Source of the DNA: Lewinellaceae bacterium | GTDB lineage: Bacteria > Bacteroidota > Bacteroidia > Chitinophagales > Saprospiraceae | Length of the DNA stretch: 64,000 nucleotides | Direction of reading: 5' to 3' | NCBI GenBank assembly: GCA_016713985.1 | Contig: JADJOD010000026.1 | Coordinates: 1-64,000, forward strand | Part shown: positions 40,601-55,600 of the stretch, piece by piece | How positions within the stretch are numbered: the stretch's first letter is position 1 | Layout of the letters: the number at the start of each line of letters is the position of its first letter | Made by a program: the position numbers and the translations under genes | Notes under the pieces: generated by a model | The model's input: the letters and a program-made list of their open reading frames with translations, nothing else | Told to the model about the DNA's origin: nothing | Database searches by the model: none

Positions 40601-43600
40601 CTCAACCACGGCCAGTTTATGCGGGTCAGGGTCCGGCCGTCCACCGAAAAAGGCACCGACGCTGTTTCGATCCGCAAATGGTACGACTTGAAAAGTGAAC
40701 TCAAACAACCGTTCCGGAGCCCGGAAGAATTCAGGGAATCCTTCCAATCGTCCATTGACCTGCGCCTGAGAAGCGACGTACCCGTGGGGGTATGCCTCAG
40801 CGGCGGACTCGATTCGTCCAGCATCGTGTCGGTGTTGCTGAAAGATTTTAACAAAAAAGATCTGCACACTTTTTCGGCCGTGTACGGTGAAGACAAGTAC
40901 GGCGATGAATCCAAGTTCATCAACCTTTACCGGCCCGAACTGGAAAACATGCACTACATCCAGCCGGATGAAAACACCCTGCTTGCCGACATCGACTCGA
41001 TCGTTCGGGCGCATGCCGAACCCGTTGCAGGCACCGGCCCGTACGCACAATACAAGGTAATGGAACTGGCGAGGGAAAATGTTACCGTAACCCTCGACGG
41101 CCAGGGCGCCGATGAAATGCTCGCCGGCTACCACTACTTTTTCGGGTTTCACTTCAAAAACCTGTTGCGAAAAGGGCGTGTGGGAAAATTGGCCAGCGAA
41201 ATGGCGCATTATTACATGAAGCACTCGGCCTTTCTGGGCATTCTGAGTTATATTTTGTTCATGCTGCCCGCCGGTTTGCGGGCGCGGGCGCGGGTGATGG
41301 AAAACGGCTATATCGACCCGGAATTCTACCGCTCCTTTGCTGCAGAAAACACCACCATTGCAGGTGAATTATACGGCTCTCAGACGTTGAAGGATGCCCT
41401 GATCAACCACTTCGAGTTCAAACTGGAACACCTTTTGAAGTGGGAAGACCGCAATTCCATGTGGTTTTCACTCGAAGCGCGGGTGCCTTTTCTGGATCAC
41501 CGCCTCGTTGAACGCACTTTGTCGCTGGGCGACGACCTCATCATCAACGACGGTATGACCAAATATATACTTCGCGAAGCGATGAAAGGCCGGTTACCCG
41601 AGCCGATCCGTACCCGAAAAGACAAAATCGGCTTCGGAACGCCGCACGACGAGTGGTTCAGGACGCCCGTTTTTCAAAAATATATCAAAGAAATCATTTA
41701 CTCCCCGGAGTTTGCTTCAAGAGGGCTGGTCGACGTAAAAAAGGTGCAGGAGATTTATGCCAAACATCTCGCGCGCAAAGGCAACCACGGCAAAGAGATC
41801 TGGAAATGGATCCATATGGAAAAGTGGTTCAATACTTTTATTGACTGATCCGATTTTAAGTAAGCGGACAAAATTAATGCGACCAATTTTCTTCGGAACA
41901 TTCTGATAATGAAGCATCCGGACGGAAAAATTTCCGTCCAACCACTCACCGATGAACAAGTTGATTTTTAAACTGATCCGATATTCGGGGCTGCCGTTTT
42001 TATTCCGCGAGCTGGTGCAAAAGCGGAAAGTAACGATTCTCCTGTTTCACGATATCAGCCGGGAAACGGCGGAAAAAACATTTTTATTCCTGTCCGAAAA
42101 ATACAACATCATTAGTCTGGACGATTTCCTCCGGGCCTGCCGGGATAAAAACGAGCGGGCATTGCCGGACAAGGCGATGATCCTGACTTTTGACGACGGC
42201 CACCTCGGAAATTACCGGATGAAACCGGTGCTGGAAAAAATGCGTATCCCCGTCACCATTTTCCTCTGCGCGGGTATCATCGATACCAACCGCCACTACT
42301 GGTTTACGTACAAACACCCGGAAATTTCAAAATCCAGTCTTAAACGCCTCAGTAACAGGCAAAAACTGGAGCTCCTCGCAAAAGTGGGGTTCCGTCCCGA
42401 AAAAGAATTTGACCAACCCCAGGCCATGAACCGGCAACAGATCGTGGAGTTGACCCCTCTCGTCGACTTTCAGGCGCATACCCTTTTTCACCCCTGTTTG
42501 CCGCAATGCGACGACCGGGAAGCGCAGGAAGAAATCGTAACCGCCAAACAAAAACTCGAATCGGATTTCGGCCTGCCGATCCGTTCCATCGCCTATCCGA
42601 ACGGCGATTATTCCGAACGGGATATCGCGTTGTCCAAAAAAGCCGGTTATGAATGCGGCATTACCGTCGATTTCGGCTTTAATACAACCCGGTCCGACCT
42701 GTTCAGGCTGAAACGACTCAGCGTCAACGATTCCGACAACCTCGACGAACTGGCTGTAAAAGCAAGCGGGGTGTGGGCTTTTTTTAAAACCAGAAACGGG
42801 AAAAAACAGGGTTTCGGCTGGACGGACCAGGTGGCCACCGAAACCTCGCCCGATGCCGCTTTCCAGCACTCCTGATCCCCTGCACCCGTTACCAACCGAT
42901 TCACCCGAATATTAAATTAAACATCAATGCAGCTACAACGCTACCATACTGACGAGCAATTGAAGCAAAGCGGTTATGCCGACCGGTTCCAGGCGCACGT
43001 ACTCGAACATCCGAACGGCAATTTTTTCCAAAGCCCCGATTTTTTCCGTTTTATCGGCAGTATTCACGGGTATTCGCCTTTTCTGATCCTCGCCACTTCC
43101 GATTCGGGCGAAGTATCCGGCTCCCTGCTCGGCGTGATCCAGACCAACGGTTCAGGCATCAAATCCTGGCTTTCGCGTCGAATGATCGTCTGGGGCGGCC
43201 CCTTGCTGGCCGGCAAATCACCAGCCGATGCCGTTGCCGTGACGCAGGAATTGCTGAAAGAATTGATCCGGTACGCAGAAGGCCGGTCCATCTATGTGGA
43301 ATTCAGGAATTTCTTCGATACGGGCGATATAAAAAGCGCCTTCGAATCCTGCGGGTTCGAATTCAAACCCCACCTGAATTACCTGGTCAAAACGGACGAA
43401 GAAGCGGCAGTGAAAAAAAGAACCAGCAGCAGCCGGATACGCCAGATCAAATCAACCCTCAAGGCGGGTGCGGAAATCACCGAAGCGGCCAATGCGGACG
43501 AAGTGATGGCTTTCTACGCCATTCTCGAAAAACTGTACAAGGAAAAGGTAAAAAAACCGCTGCCGGCGCCCGATCTCTTCCTGAAATTCCTGAGTTCCGG

Positions 43601-46600
43601 AATTGGAAAATTTTTCCTGATCAAACAGGAAGGCCGTGTGATCGGCGGCATCATTTGCCCGGTGTTTGCCAACAAGATAATTTATGAATGGTACGTCTGT
43701 GGGGAAGACGGCTTGGCACAGGGTTTGCATCCCAGCGTATTGGCTACCTGGGCGCCCATCGAATATGGCTATCAACACGGCTTCGATCATTTCGATTTTA
43801 TGGGAGCCGGCCGGCCCGACCAGGACTACGGCGTCCGGGAGTTCAAGGCCCGTTTTATGGCGAGGAAGTCTGCTTCGGCAGGTACGAAATGGTCGTCAAC
43901 AAATCCCTCTATAAAGTTGGAAAAATTGGTTTGAAAGTTTACCAAAGCATCAAATAATGCGTATTCTAATCGACATCGGACATCCCGGACACCTTCATCT
44001 GTTCAAACACCTGGCACACCGTTTTATTAAAGAAGGAGCGGAAGTGTTGTTTACGGCAAGAGAAAAAGAATTTGAACTGGAATTGATCCGCGCGGAAGGT
44101 TTCAACTATAAAAGTTTTGGCAAACACTATAAAAGCATCTGGGGTAAGATCTGGGGTTTGCTGAAATTTGACGTGCAGATGTTTTTTACAGGACTGCGGT
44201 TCCGGCCCGATCTGTTCATCAGCCACGGCTCCATTTATGCCGCACACGCCGCTTTTTTACTGGGTAAAAAACACCTTTCGCTGGAAGACTCGGGCAATAT
44301 GGAGCAAATCGTATTGTACCGGCCGTTTACGGACGCCATCCTCACCCCCGATGTGCTGCCCGAAGACCTGGGTCCCAAACAAATCCGCTACGCAGGGTAT
44401 CACGAAATTGCCTACCTGCACCCGGATTATTTCACCCCGAATCCGGACGTATATCAGTGGATCGGGCTAAAACCCGGAGAAAAATACGCCATCGTGCGTT
44501 TTGTCTCCTGGAACGCCACCCACGATGCGGGACACAAGGGCCTGACCAACGAAGACAAAACCAAATTAGTCAAAAAACTTTCGGAACAGATGAAAGTATT
44601 CATCACTTCCGAACGGGCTTTATCCCCTGAACTACAACCCTTCCAGATCAAAATTGCGCCGGAAAAACTGCACCATGCGCTCAGTTTCGCGTCCATTGTG
44701 GTAAGTGAAGGCGCTACGATCGCGTCGGAAGCCGGGGTGCTCGGCACGCCCACCATTTATATCAACACCATTGCCCGGAGTTATTGCTTAGACCAGGAAA
44801 AATATGGCCTGGTTTTTAATACCAGCGATTCCGAAAAGGTGTTTTCCCTGATGGACCATATCCTGAGAATGGACCGGGAAGCATTTAAGGAACGCAGGGA
44901 CCAACTCCTCCACAGTAAAGTGAACGTCACCGATTATCTGTATGATTTTATAGTAAAAAGGTACGTAAAAAATAATACCGAACCCAAGTTTACACCGATT
45001 AACAATTGAAAATCACTGGATTATGCTTTTTAATTCCATTGACTTTGCCATTTTTTTACCCATCGTATTTACACTGTTCTGGTTCGCCACAGGGCGTAGC
45101 CTGCGGTTGCAAAATGCGTTGTTGCTGATTTCCAGTTACCTTTTTTACGGCTGGTGGGACTGGCGGTACCTGCTGTTGCTGGTTTTCAGTTCATTGTTTG
45201 ATTTTTTTGTCGGGCTGGCGCTGGACAAACAGGAGGACGGGAGAAAACGATCCCTGCTTTTTTGGTCCAGTATCGCGGTAAATCTTACCCTGCTTGGTTT
45301 TTTCAAGTACTATAATTTTTTCGCGGACAGTTTTGTACAGGCCTTTTCCCTCTTCGGGCAGCAGATGAAGCTCCCGATGCTGGAGGTGATCTTGCCCGTG
45401 GGCATCAGTTTTTATACCTTCCAGTCGATGAGTTATGCGATCAATATCTACTGGAGAAAACTGACGCCTACCAGGGATATTCTTGCGTATACGGCTTTTG
45501 TGAGTTTTTTTCCACAATTGGTGGCCGGTCCGATCGAACGGGCGACCAACTTGTTGCCGCAGTTTTTTAAAGCCAAAGAGTTTGACTACGACCTGGTTGT
45601 AAAAGGCCTGAAAATGATGCTGCTGGGCTTTTTTATGAAAGTGGTGGTTGCCGACAGACTGGCTTTATACGTCGATTCCGTCTACAACAACGTAGCGATG
45701 CATACCGGTTGGTCCTTTATCGTTGCGACCTTTTTCTTTGCCCTCCAGATCTACGGCGACTTTGCGGGATATTCCCTGATCGCCATCGGTACGGCCAAAC
45801 TCTTCGGATTCAACCTGATGCAGAACTTCAACCGGCCCTATTTTTCCGCTTCTTTCCGGGATTTCTGGGGGCGCTGGCATATTTCGCTGTCTACCTGGTT
45901 TAAAGACTTTGTATACATTCCGCTGGGTGGCAACCGCGGCAGTAAAACCAGGACGCGCTTCAATTTATTTACCACCTTCTTAGTCAGCGGTTTGTGGCAC
46001 GGCGCCAACTGGACCTTTGTGATCTGGGGAGCCATGCACGGCGCTTTTCAGATCATCGAACGTATGCTGGCGGATACGGTAAAGATAAAATTGCCCAGAG
46101 CAATCAGCATTCTGCTGGTATTTGCACTGACCTGTTTAGCCTGGGTGTTTTTCCGGGCGGCTACCGTCCAGGACGCATTTTACGTCATCGGCACCATGTT
46201 TACCAGTCTGGGAGAAAGTGTTCATATCGGAGACATCGGCATTTTTACCTTCTCTGTGGTTGGTGTCCTGCTTTTGTTTTCCTTAGAATTCGTCATGGAA
46301 TATTATCCCGGTTTCAGTTTGCTTAATCACCGTTGGGCTCCCGTCCGTTATGCCACCATCCTGTTTATGCTGATCTATATCATTAGTTTCGGCGTATTTG
46401 ATGGCAGCCAGTTCATTTATTTCCAGTTCTAATCTCCGATTTGTGTTATCCAATGAGAAAACTATATACAAAAATCCTCATCATTCTGGTGCTTCTGGCC
46501 GCATTCGACGTGGCCGCAGGCTTAGTACTGGACTGGCTGCGGGATCACTCTCCCGACGGGCGTTATTACAAAACCAAATATTCACTCGAAAACTGCCAGG

Positions 46601-49600
46601 AAGATGTCGTCGTGATCGGCAGTTCCAGGGGTGAAATCAACTATGTGACCCAAATCATTGAAGATTCGTTGGGCATGAGTTGCTGGAATGCCAGCCGCGG
46701 GGGGCAGGGCACGCCTTATTTCCGCGCCATTCAGGAAGGTATTCTCGCCAGGTACACCCCGAAAGTGGTGATCCTGAACATCGACGACAATGACCTGGAG
46801 ACCCGCCCCAACTACGAACACGCCGGCGTGCTCCGGCCCTTTTACCAAAACTGCCCGCCCATACGTCCCATCATCAACAATACCTCGACGTTTGAATGGG
46901 CGCTGATGAAATCACGCCTCTACGCTTACAATTCGAGTTTTTATTACCTGATCCGCCCGTATTTTGTCCAAGGCCTCGATGGCAAAGCAAGCGACAAAGG
47001 CTGGAAACCGCGACTGGAAAAAATGACTGCCGAGATCGGCGGCCAACTGGAGCCGGAACCGGAAAAAGTTGACCTGAACAAGGAATCCGTCGCCTTGTTC
47101 GACACCCTCGTGCAAAAGTTTAAAACCCGGGGCTGCAAGGTGTTTTTGGTCGTTTCGCCCAATTACGGCAGAACGGTCAGCGCCTCCTCGGCGATCGAAT
47201 ACCTGCGCAAAACGTCTGCGGAAAACAATATTCCGTTGTTCGTATATTCCAACGACACTTCCTTTATTACCAAGCCCGAATTATTTGTAGATCCAGACCA
47301 CCTGAATGTGGAGGGCGCCCAGACCTTTACCCGGCAACTTGTCGGACAAATCAAACCTTTCACATTTGCGAACCAGCATCTTTCAAAAGAATGAAAAGGT
47401 TTTTAAAATATTTTCGGAGGAAGTGGGCCAGCTATAGTTTCAGAAAAGTCGTTAATGTCAACCTGAACGAGCCTGTCATCACCTTCACTTTTGACGATGC
47501 GCCTATTTCGGCTTTCGTGGAAGGTGGGAATATCCTTGCGAAATATGGCGTGGGCGGCACTTTTTACATCTCCCTTTCTTTGATGAACGACGTGGACCCC
47601 ACCACCCGATTCACCCCCCAACACATTAAAACGGCTCTTGCCCGGCACAACGAAATCGGTTGCCATACCTTCGGGCACACCGAGTTGTACACCGTATCCT
47701 TTGGAAAAGGAATGGTCGATATCATCAAAAACCAGGAAACCCTGGAAACGATTGCTCCGGGAATCACCCTCGATAACTTTTCCTACCCATTCGGTTCACA
47801 AACCCGGCCGATCAAAAAATTTGTCAGCAGCAGATTCAGGAGTGCGCGGGGTATCGAAGAAGGCATCAACCTGGACCAGACGGATTTGTACAACCTGAAA
47901 ACGGTCAAATTATACGAACAGCGGTATTCGCTGGATTTCATATATGCTAAAATTGACGAAGCCGTTGCCTGTAACGGCTGGTTGATTTTTTATACCCACG
48001 ACGTCCAGGAACACCCCTCCGAATGGGGCTGTTCACCCGCTTATTTTGAAGCGGTTGTGAAAAAATGCGCTGAAATGAACATCAAAATACTTACTGTCAA
48101 CGAGGCTTTAAACCAAATCGAAAGAGGACTATGACATACAATCTTCTCATCACCGGCGGAGCCGGTTTTATCGGCTCCAATCTCGTCGAGCGATTTCTCA
48201 ACGATCCCCGGATCGGATTGGTAAGGGTACTCGACGACCTTTCCAACGGCCTGTATGAAAACATCGCGGAATTTGAATTTCACCCGAAATTTGAATTTAT
48301 CGAAGGTGATATCTGCGATTACGACACCTGCATGAGAGCCATGAAAGGCATCAACAAGGTCACACACCAGGCCGCTTTGGGATCGGTTCCGAGGTCGATT
48401 CAAAACCCCATGCGCACCAACGAGGTGAATGTCGGCGGCACCGTCAATGTATTGCACGCCGCCAAAGAATCCGGCGCGGACCGCGTGGTACTGGCGTTTT
48501 CTTCCAGCACGTACGGCGACAGCCCCGAACTGCCCAAGGTCGAGCACCGGATCGGCAACCCGCTCTCGCCGTATGCCGTGAGCAAACTGGCTGCGGAGCA
48601 TTATGCCCAGGTTTTTTGCCGGACCTACGGTTTGAATTTTGTCGGCCTCCGTTATTTCAACATTTTTGGCCCCAAACAAAACCCCGACAACCCGTATGCC
48701 GCAGTAATTCCGCTGTTTTGCAGGGCATTTATCGAAGACAAACAACCCCTGATCAACGGAGACGGCACCACCAGCCGCGATTTTACTTTTGTTGAAAACG
48801 TGATGCACGCCAACGACCTGGCTTTGTTTACGGAAAACCCGGAGGCACTCAACCAGGTGTATAATGTCGCCTGCGGAGACCAGGTTGATCTCAATGAAAT
48901 GGTCAATATGTTGCAATCCATCAGCGGCAAACAGATCCAGCCGGTTTACGGGCCGGAAAGAGCGGGCGACGTCAAACACTCCAAAGCTGATATTTCAAAA
49001 ATCAGAACCAGGCTGGGTTACGAGCCGAAAGTCCTGATGTTCGAAGGGCTGCGCCAGGTATATGACTGGAACAAAAAAATGTACGTGGAAAAACATCTCC
49101 AGGCGCAGATTTGAACTAAAAACCGATTGAAAAACGACAAAAAGTACACACTGGATGCGAGATTTTACCATTGCCGCCTATAAAAACCTGCTGGTCAGTT
49201 TGAAAGAGGCCGGATATTCGTTTGCCACCTTTTCGGAATTTATTCAAAAAAAACCGGGACAAAGGCTCGTCATGCTCCGGCACGACGTCGACGACCGCAA
49301 ACTACATTCCCTCGAATTTGCTCGTATTCAACGAGATATGGGCATTGTCGGCACCTACTATTTCCGAATGGTGCCGGAAAGTTTTGACGAAGACGTGATC
49401 CGCGAAATCCACCGGATGGGCCATGAAATCGGCTATCATTACGAGGATATGGATTTTGCCGGTGGCGACCCGGCAAAAGCGGTTCAGTTATTTGAACAAC
49501 ACCTCGAAACCCTGCGAAAAATCGTCCCCGTTTCCACGATTTGTATGCACGGAAGCCCGAAATCAAAATATGACAACAAGGACGTCTGGAAACATTATGA

Positions 49601-52600
49601 TTATAAAAAATATGGCATTATCGGAGAGCCTTATTTTGATATAGATTTTAAACAGGTTTTTTACGTAACCGACACCGGGCGGCAGTGGGACGGGCATAAA
49701 GTAAGTGTACGGGACAAGGTGGCGAATTATTTCAACCTGTCTTTTCACACAACTTTTGAGATCATCAATTGTGTTAAAAATAATAAATTCCCTAATATTG
49801 TAATGTTTAACTTCCACCCGCAGAGATGGACAGATAATACTATTTTATGGATATGGGAAAAATACGTTCAAAACATTAAGAATTTAATTAAATTTATCGT
49901 AATCAAATTGCGGTAATTTATCCCGCACTCAGCCATCAGGCATAGTTTTTGTCTCCTTTAAATAACAAACAGTCTTGTTTTTGTTATTAGTTTTAACCGG
50001 TTAATAAAAATAATTGCCGGAGCAAACCGGGTCGTAATCCACCGTTGTTTGCTCCACCTGTCCCCCGCCTTTTTGCCTTTGCCCGGAGTTTCATGTACCG
50101 TATGTCCCCTATGTATGGCATGCCGGCCTTCCGTTATGATCTTATTAATCAACAACACCTTAATCGCAAATGGGACAAACCATACACCAACCGATGTACG
50201 AGCAACCAAAACAAACACTTTCTGATCTGTATCGCCGCGCCTTGTGCTCGGAAATACCGGGGGAAGCGGTCGAGTTCATCGAAAACTGGGTAGACCTTGA
50301 TAACCTGTGGGATTCGGTCATCCTCAATACTTCCTCGCCCCTGAACCTGATTAACGTAATTTCGTGGCGCGGGCACGACGAAACCGGTATCGGCAGCATT
50401 ATTAATGTCAAACGCCTCAATGATATCCGGTATATCAATAAATTTCTGGAATCCGCCAACGAATACCTTCGGCCCGGCGGTCATATCATCGGCTGTGTGG
50501 AAACCTGTCAGCAACGGGAAGAACGCCTGATGGCAAAATTCGCCTGGCCGTTCAACCATGTTTACTACTTTTTCGATTTTTGGGTAAAACGGGTCTGGCC
50601 CAAACTTCCACACCTCAAACACGCATATTTCCTGCTGACCAACGGCCGCAACCGGGTTATTTCTGAAATGGAAACTTACGGGCGGCTTTATTCCTGCGGC
50701 TATCGCTTAGTGAAAACCTTCAATGCCGACGGACAAATGTATTTCGTGGCGGAGAAAGTTGGCGAGCCGGACTACAACAACGAAGCCTCCTACGGGCCGC
50801 TCATCAAACTGCGGCGGGTTGGTAAAAACGGTAAAATATTCAACGTCTACAAGTTCCGGACGATGTACCCCTACTCGGAATACCTGCAGTCGTTTATTTA
50901 CGAAAACTACGGTTTGCAAAAAGGTGGTAAATTCAAAGACGATCCCCGGGTTACTACCCTGGGCCGCATCTTCCGCAAAAACTGGATCGACGAACTGCCC
51001 ATGTTGTTCAACTGGCTCAAAGGCGACGTAAAACTGATGGGTGTGCGCCCCCTCAGCAAGCAGTATTTCAGCTTGTACCCGAAAGAGTTTCAGGAATACA
51101 GAAAACAATTCAAACCGGGTCTGATTCCTCCCGTGTATGTCGAAATTCCCAAGTCGCTCGAAGACATCGTGGAAATCGAATACCGGTACCTCAAGGCATA
51201 CGAGAAGAATCCCATTCTCACCGACATGCGCTATTTTTGGAGAGCTTTTTGCAACATCGTTTTCAAAAAGGTAAGAAGCCATTAAGTCGAAAAGTACCAC
51301 TACAGTCAGGCGGGTTAATACTGCATAAAATGACGGGGCGACTTCAGGTCGCTCCGTCACTTCCTGTTTTGGGAAAAACCTCGTTTTTAAAAACTTTTTG
51401 AAAGCCAATACATTGCCATGACGAATGCCACCTTACACCCGGATCGGCAAATAACCACGCCCGGCGACCAGGAACAACACCACGAAGAAAACGCCAGGTT
51501 CAGGTTTGGACCCTATGAGGAATTCCTGAAAAAATACCTGGAACAGGAATACCGGTTTTGTTTTTTTCCCGAAATCAACCAGCCCAAAAATCAGATTGCG
51601 CTGCGCCACGATATCGACTTCGATACCCAATTCGCGTTGCAATCGGCGCAGATCGAATCAAAACTCGGCATTAAAGCCACCTATTTCTTTTTGATGCGCT
51701 CTAATTTTTACAATCTCTTTTCGCCGCAAGACCTGCATAACGTATTGGCAATCAGAGACCTGGGGCATCACATTTCCATCCATTTCGATCCCACCGTTTA
51801 TGAGGATTTCCATGAGGGTTTAAAATGGGAAGCGGCGCTTTTCCGGCAGGTTTTCCGGCAGGAAGTCAGTATCATCAGCCTGCACCGGCCGAATACATTT
51901 TTTCAGGAATTCGACTCACCCATATTCGACATCGAACATACGTATCAGGCCAAATATTTCCGGGACATCAAATACTTCGCGGACTCAACCGGAGTGTGGC
52001 GTTTTGGCCATCCGTTCGATTCGCAGGAGTTTCTGCAACAACACTCACTCCACGTATTGATTCACCCGGTCTGGTGGATGCTGGATGGCGTATCCAACAC
52101 AGACAAGTTGCGCACTTTTTACAGCCAAAAAGTGCAGTCGCTGAAAACAGATTTCTCCAACAACTGCATACCCTTCCGTTCCATCCATGAAAGTCTTTGA
52201 TGAAATAGCGGTTTTCGGATGTAAAGCCACCACCCTTTTTCTGCTCGAGAACCTGAACATCCCGTTCAAAATCCGCCACCTCATCACCAGCGACCCTGAA
52301 GCGGGGCAAAAACACGATGTGGCCGACTACCTCGACCTGAAAGAGATCGCCGAATCGAAGGGGATAAGCGTGTACCGGGCCAAATACTATTCCCTGAAAA
52401 ATCCGGCGGACCAGGAATACCTCCGGTCCTTAAAACTCGACCTGGCATTTGTAGTGGGCTGGCAACGGCTTGTACCGCCGGAAGTGCTTTCCGGGTTATC
52501 GATCGGCGCATTCGGTATGCATGGCAGTTCGATGAACCTGCCGCTCGGCCGGGGCCGTTCGCCCATGAACTGGTCGATCATCGAAGGCCGGCAGGCATTT

Positions 52601-55600
52601 TACACCAACCTGTTCCGTTACGATCCGGGGGTTGATTCGGGTGATGTTGTGGATACGTTCAAGTTCCAGGTTTCACAACGGGATACCGCCGAAACCATGC
52701 ATTTTAAAAATACCCTCGCCATGAAATACCTGGTGGAGCGGAATATCGGGAATCTGGTGCGCAACGAATTCAAACTGACGGCCCAGAATAACTTGCTTAC
52801 CCCAACCTATTACCCCAAACGAAGCCCGGAGGACGGGCTCATCGACTGGGAACAGGACGTACACGTCATCGAACGATTTATCCGCGCCGTAACCCGGCCT
52901 TTCGGCGGCGCCTTTACTTTTTCCGGCAGCCGGAAAATCAATATCTGGGATTCGCAGGTATTTGACCTGAATGACTTTGGTTACGAAAACGAGCCGGCAG
53001 GTTCCGTGGTCGCCGTTTTTGGCAGTGGCAAATTTTTGGTAAAAGGATTCGGCGGCTTACTTCTGGTCAATACCTGGGACGCGGATTTTACCCCGCAAAA
53101 AGGCATGCAGTTGGGCAATAACGGCCTCACCGTCAAGCAATTTGAAAGAAATCCGCTCGGTTTTTTTGATGTTTGATCCGGGGTACAACCCATCCTTCAC
53201 TCCATCCTGAATACCGTCGTGTGTTTTCCCACCACGTCGCGGGTATCCGTAGCCGTTACAGTCAGTTCCTGGAACGGCAGAGACGGGTCAAGTGTCTGGG
53301 TATTGATCATCACTTCTCCGGCCGCCGGAGCTTTGTCGCCGGTGTAAATCGTGTCGCCGTTCAATTCCACTATTACACTTTTTAGTGTTAAGGATTCCAG
53401 CAGGTTGATCCGGATGTCCAAAGGAATGGTACCGCTCAAAATCGGCACCTCAATGTCCGGAGGCGCCGGTTGTACAAACAGAATTTGCGGCGTTGTTTGA
53501 AGTGCAATCGGTACCAGCGTCTGCTGCGGGCCGTACAGATTATCGTACACCCACACGTTGCCGTCGAGGTGAACAACCGCCTGTGCCGGATCGCTGTTCA
53601 GAAAAATGTTGTGGTGAAATTCAGCCAGCACCCGCGGCACACCCCGTACTTCGGCATCGAAAGATGTATTTACGGACGGGTCACTACCCGCATTGTTGAC
53701 AAATGTGTTATGGTGTATGTTTAATACGTCGCCCGCAATATGATGCCCGCGCGCCTGCAAAACCTGCAGATAATCGTGCATATCTATGGCAAACGAGCCG
53801 CTGTACGGCTGCCAGGAATCGGGCACCGGCTCCCGGACGATGATATTGTAGCGCGCTTCGTAACCCGTGCCGGGGTAGCCGCTGCCCGCCGTAGCGTGCC
53901 AGATCCAGTGTATCTTGTTGGCCTCAACCAGTACGGGGAGCCCGGATTTGTTCAGGGTGATCACCGGATAAGAGTGAATATCATGCAGGTAGCAGTGGTG
54001 TACGTGTACCTCCTTGCCACCCGGATATATTTCCACACCGCCCCGTGCAAAATTGGAGATTTCACAATTTTCAATTTCCACGTTGGCGCCCTCTACGGCA
54101 AAACACAAGACCTTGGAATCGGGCCGGATCGCATAATTGATGTCCGCGTAGTTGTCATCGGCGCCCCGGAACCGGAGCCCGGTGATCCGTACGTTGTGGT
54201 GCACCCAGAACAAGATGTTCTCCGCGGGAATGTCGTTGGAAAAAATAAGCGGTCCGGGCAAACCCTGGTAGCCCCGGTTGCCTGCCAGCGTAATGCCATC
54301 CGGAATATCGATATTGTAAAGACCCGTGAGGTCGATATTGGCGCCGGATTCGACCAGTATGGTATTTCCCGCCTGGGCATTTTGTAAGGCGGCAAGCAAT
54401 TCGGCAGCGTTTTTTACCACAAAATCGCCGGTTCTGACAATTTTGCTATAACCTTTGCCTCCTCCGATGGAGTCGCCGGTCGGGTTGGCGGCCGCTCCAT
54501 ATTCGGGCGACGGCGTTACACCTGTATTTTCTTTATCACAGGTTGCGAGTGACAAGCCCATAAAGAGCAAGCCCGCATAAATAATCATATTACGCATTGT
54601 TTCAGTCCGTTAAACAGTTCAATAATTTGACTGCAAGATTATGCAACATTTGTGGTTAAAAACAAAATAACGGGTGGCTAAAACCGTCACATTTAAGCAC
54701 CAACGAAGAAAATAATACAGTTTTAATGTTGTAGCCGCGACAAATGGGCCAATCCCGGGCGGATGTAAAAACCTTATCGTATTTACCTGCGTTTCAGGGT
54801 AATATTTATTTCAATATTGCAATCATGACAACAAGCAATCAGCAAAAAAACAATCCCACTCCCCTACCCTTGGGTCCAACGGAAATCGCGACGCTGGGTG
54901 GCGGCTGTTTTTGGTGTATCGAGGCCATTTTTCAGGAATTGAAGGGGGTGCTTCGGGTAGAAAGCGGTTATTCAGGCGGACGCGGGGCGAATCCGACTTA
55001 CCGGGAAATTTGTTCCGGCCTCACCGGCCATGCCGAAGTAATTCAGGTCACATTCGATCCTTCCGCAGTTTCTTTTCGCGAAATACTGGACGTCTTTTTT
55101 GTTTACCACGACCCGACGACACTCAACCGGCAGGGCAACGACGTGGGCACGCAATACCGTTCGGTTATTTTTTTCCATTCACCGGAACAAAAAACCGCTG
55201 CAGAGGAAGCAAAAACGGCAGCCGGCGCCATATGGGACGCCCCGGTGGTAACCGAGATTGCGCCGTTTACACAGTTTTACAAAGCGGAGGATTACCACCA
55301 GAATTATTACAAAGATCACCAGTGGCAACCCTACTGCGCCGTCGTTATTGCGCCCAAATTGAAGAAATTCCGGGAGCAATACCGGGAAAAACTGAACGTG
55401 TAAATTTCCGGAATGATCAAATTCGCCGCTTTGGTGTTACATTTGCATGAAACTTCTAAGAATGAACGATAAGCAGCAATTGCTCGAAAAAATTGAAGAG
55501 GCATTGAGCACAGTACGTCCGCACCTGGTAACCGATGGCGGTGATGTTGAATTGGTAGAACTTACCGATGACATGCACGTAAAAATCCGCTGGAAAGGTA